Origin: Clostridium beijerinckii | GTDB taxonomy: Bacteria > Bacillota > Clostridia > Clostridiales > Clostridiaceae | NCBI GenBank assembly: GCA_003129525.1 | Contig: CP029329.1 | Coordinates: 2,275,501-2,339,500 of the forward strand | Length of the DNA stretch: 64,000 nt | Reading direction: 5' to 3' | Shown here: in pieces, positions 63,899 to 64,000 of the stretch | Numbering within the stretch: the first letter of the stretch is position 1 | Layout: each line of letters begins with the position of its first letter | Program-made: the position numbers and the translations under genes | The notes under the pieces: generated by a model | Seen by the model: only the letters and a program-made list of their open reading frames with translations | Databases searched by the model: none | What the model was told of the DNA's origin: nothing

Positions 63899-64000
63899 GT
63901 GAATGAATATGAGGAAAAGTTAAATGAAAATAAGAATATAATAATGAGAAACATAGAACAAGGTAAAAAAGCTGGTGTTAATAAGGTTTCAGCTGTTTTT
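63899..64000 (+). CDS. Partial gene, 5' end only
   Basis: GTG 63899 after GGGGAGG opens a frame that stays open to the edge of the window. The 34 visible residues (NEYEEKLNENKNIIMRNIEQ.., charged, helix-like) show no recognisable domain. Confidence 0.55.
   Translation, partial: MNEYEEKLNENKNIIMRNIEQGKKAGVNKVSAVF

Overview
The window reads as a chromosome segment of a low-GC, anaerobic, endospore-forming Firmicute, most likely Clostridium sensu stricto (C. beijerinckii/C. butyricum-like). The reasons are the very AT-rich DNA and codon use, CodY, Gram-positive PolC, the sporulation genes spoVS and ymxH, an FtsK/SpoIIIE translocase, a reverse rubrerythrin, an [FeFe]-hydrogenase-like sensor, and many TTG/GTG starts behind strong AGGAGG sites. 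Species assignment is inference.

Region 1 (1-40.3 kb) is a conserved, almost entirely + strand housekeeping backbone. It runs topA (3' end), codY, rpsB-tsf-pyrH-frr, uppS-cdsA-(YtvI-like permease)-dxr-rseP-ispG-polC, rimP-nusA-ylxR-ylxQ-infB-rbfA-nrnA-truB-ribF, rpsO, pnp, an M16 peptidase, ymxH, an aspartate kinase, a ClpP-like tepA, ftsK/spoIIIE, rimO-pgsA, recA, rny, spoVS and ptsH. It covers translation, ribosome maturation, isoprenoid and phospholipid supply, replication, RNA decay, SOS repair and sporulation. Regulatory sequence that can be read includes a structured rpsB leader, an attenuator-like terminator ahead of rimP-nusA, a LexA box on the recA promoter, a SigmaH-type promoter for spoVS, and two hairpins that cover the Shine-Dalgarno region of ymxH and tepA. 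Intergenic gaps here hold dispersed palindromic and tandem repeats.

Region 2 (40.4-49.5 kb) holds a DUF378 membrane protein, purB, an amidase-domain protein, a DUF6398/TPR protein, and the riboflavin operon ribD-ribE-ribBA-ribH behind an FMN riboswitch with its terminator and an unexplained second terminator.

Region 3 (49.6-64 kb) is accessory. It has a thioredoxin-like protein, a decayed Rpn-type nuclease fragment, a flavin reductase behind a perfect operator-like palindrome, an arginine-deiminase-like enzyme, a UDG-fold protein, a ketopantoate-reductase-like enzyme, DUF1540, reverse rubrerythrin, a hydrogenase-like/MCP fusion sensor, a HAD phosphatase, two small secreted cell-wall-binding-repeat proteins, a small alarmone synthetase with a nitroreductase, an HMA-like protein without metal ligands, a hemerythrin and uncharacterised genes. 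Fragments resembling the structured 3' end of IS200/IS605 (TnpB) elements are scattered here, with no transposase gene. The most complete one abuts the end of the hydrogenase-MCP gene.

No rRNA, tRNA, CRISPR array or intact mobile element was recognised. I found no clearly new multi-gene system. The best leads are the orphan omega-RNA-like fragments, the hydrogenase-like chemosensor, the SD-sequestering hairpins and the dispersed repeat family.
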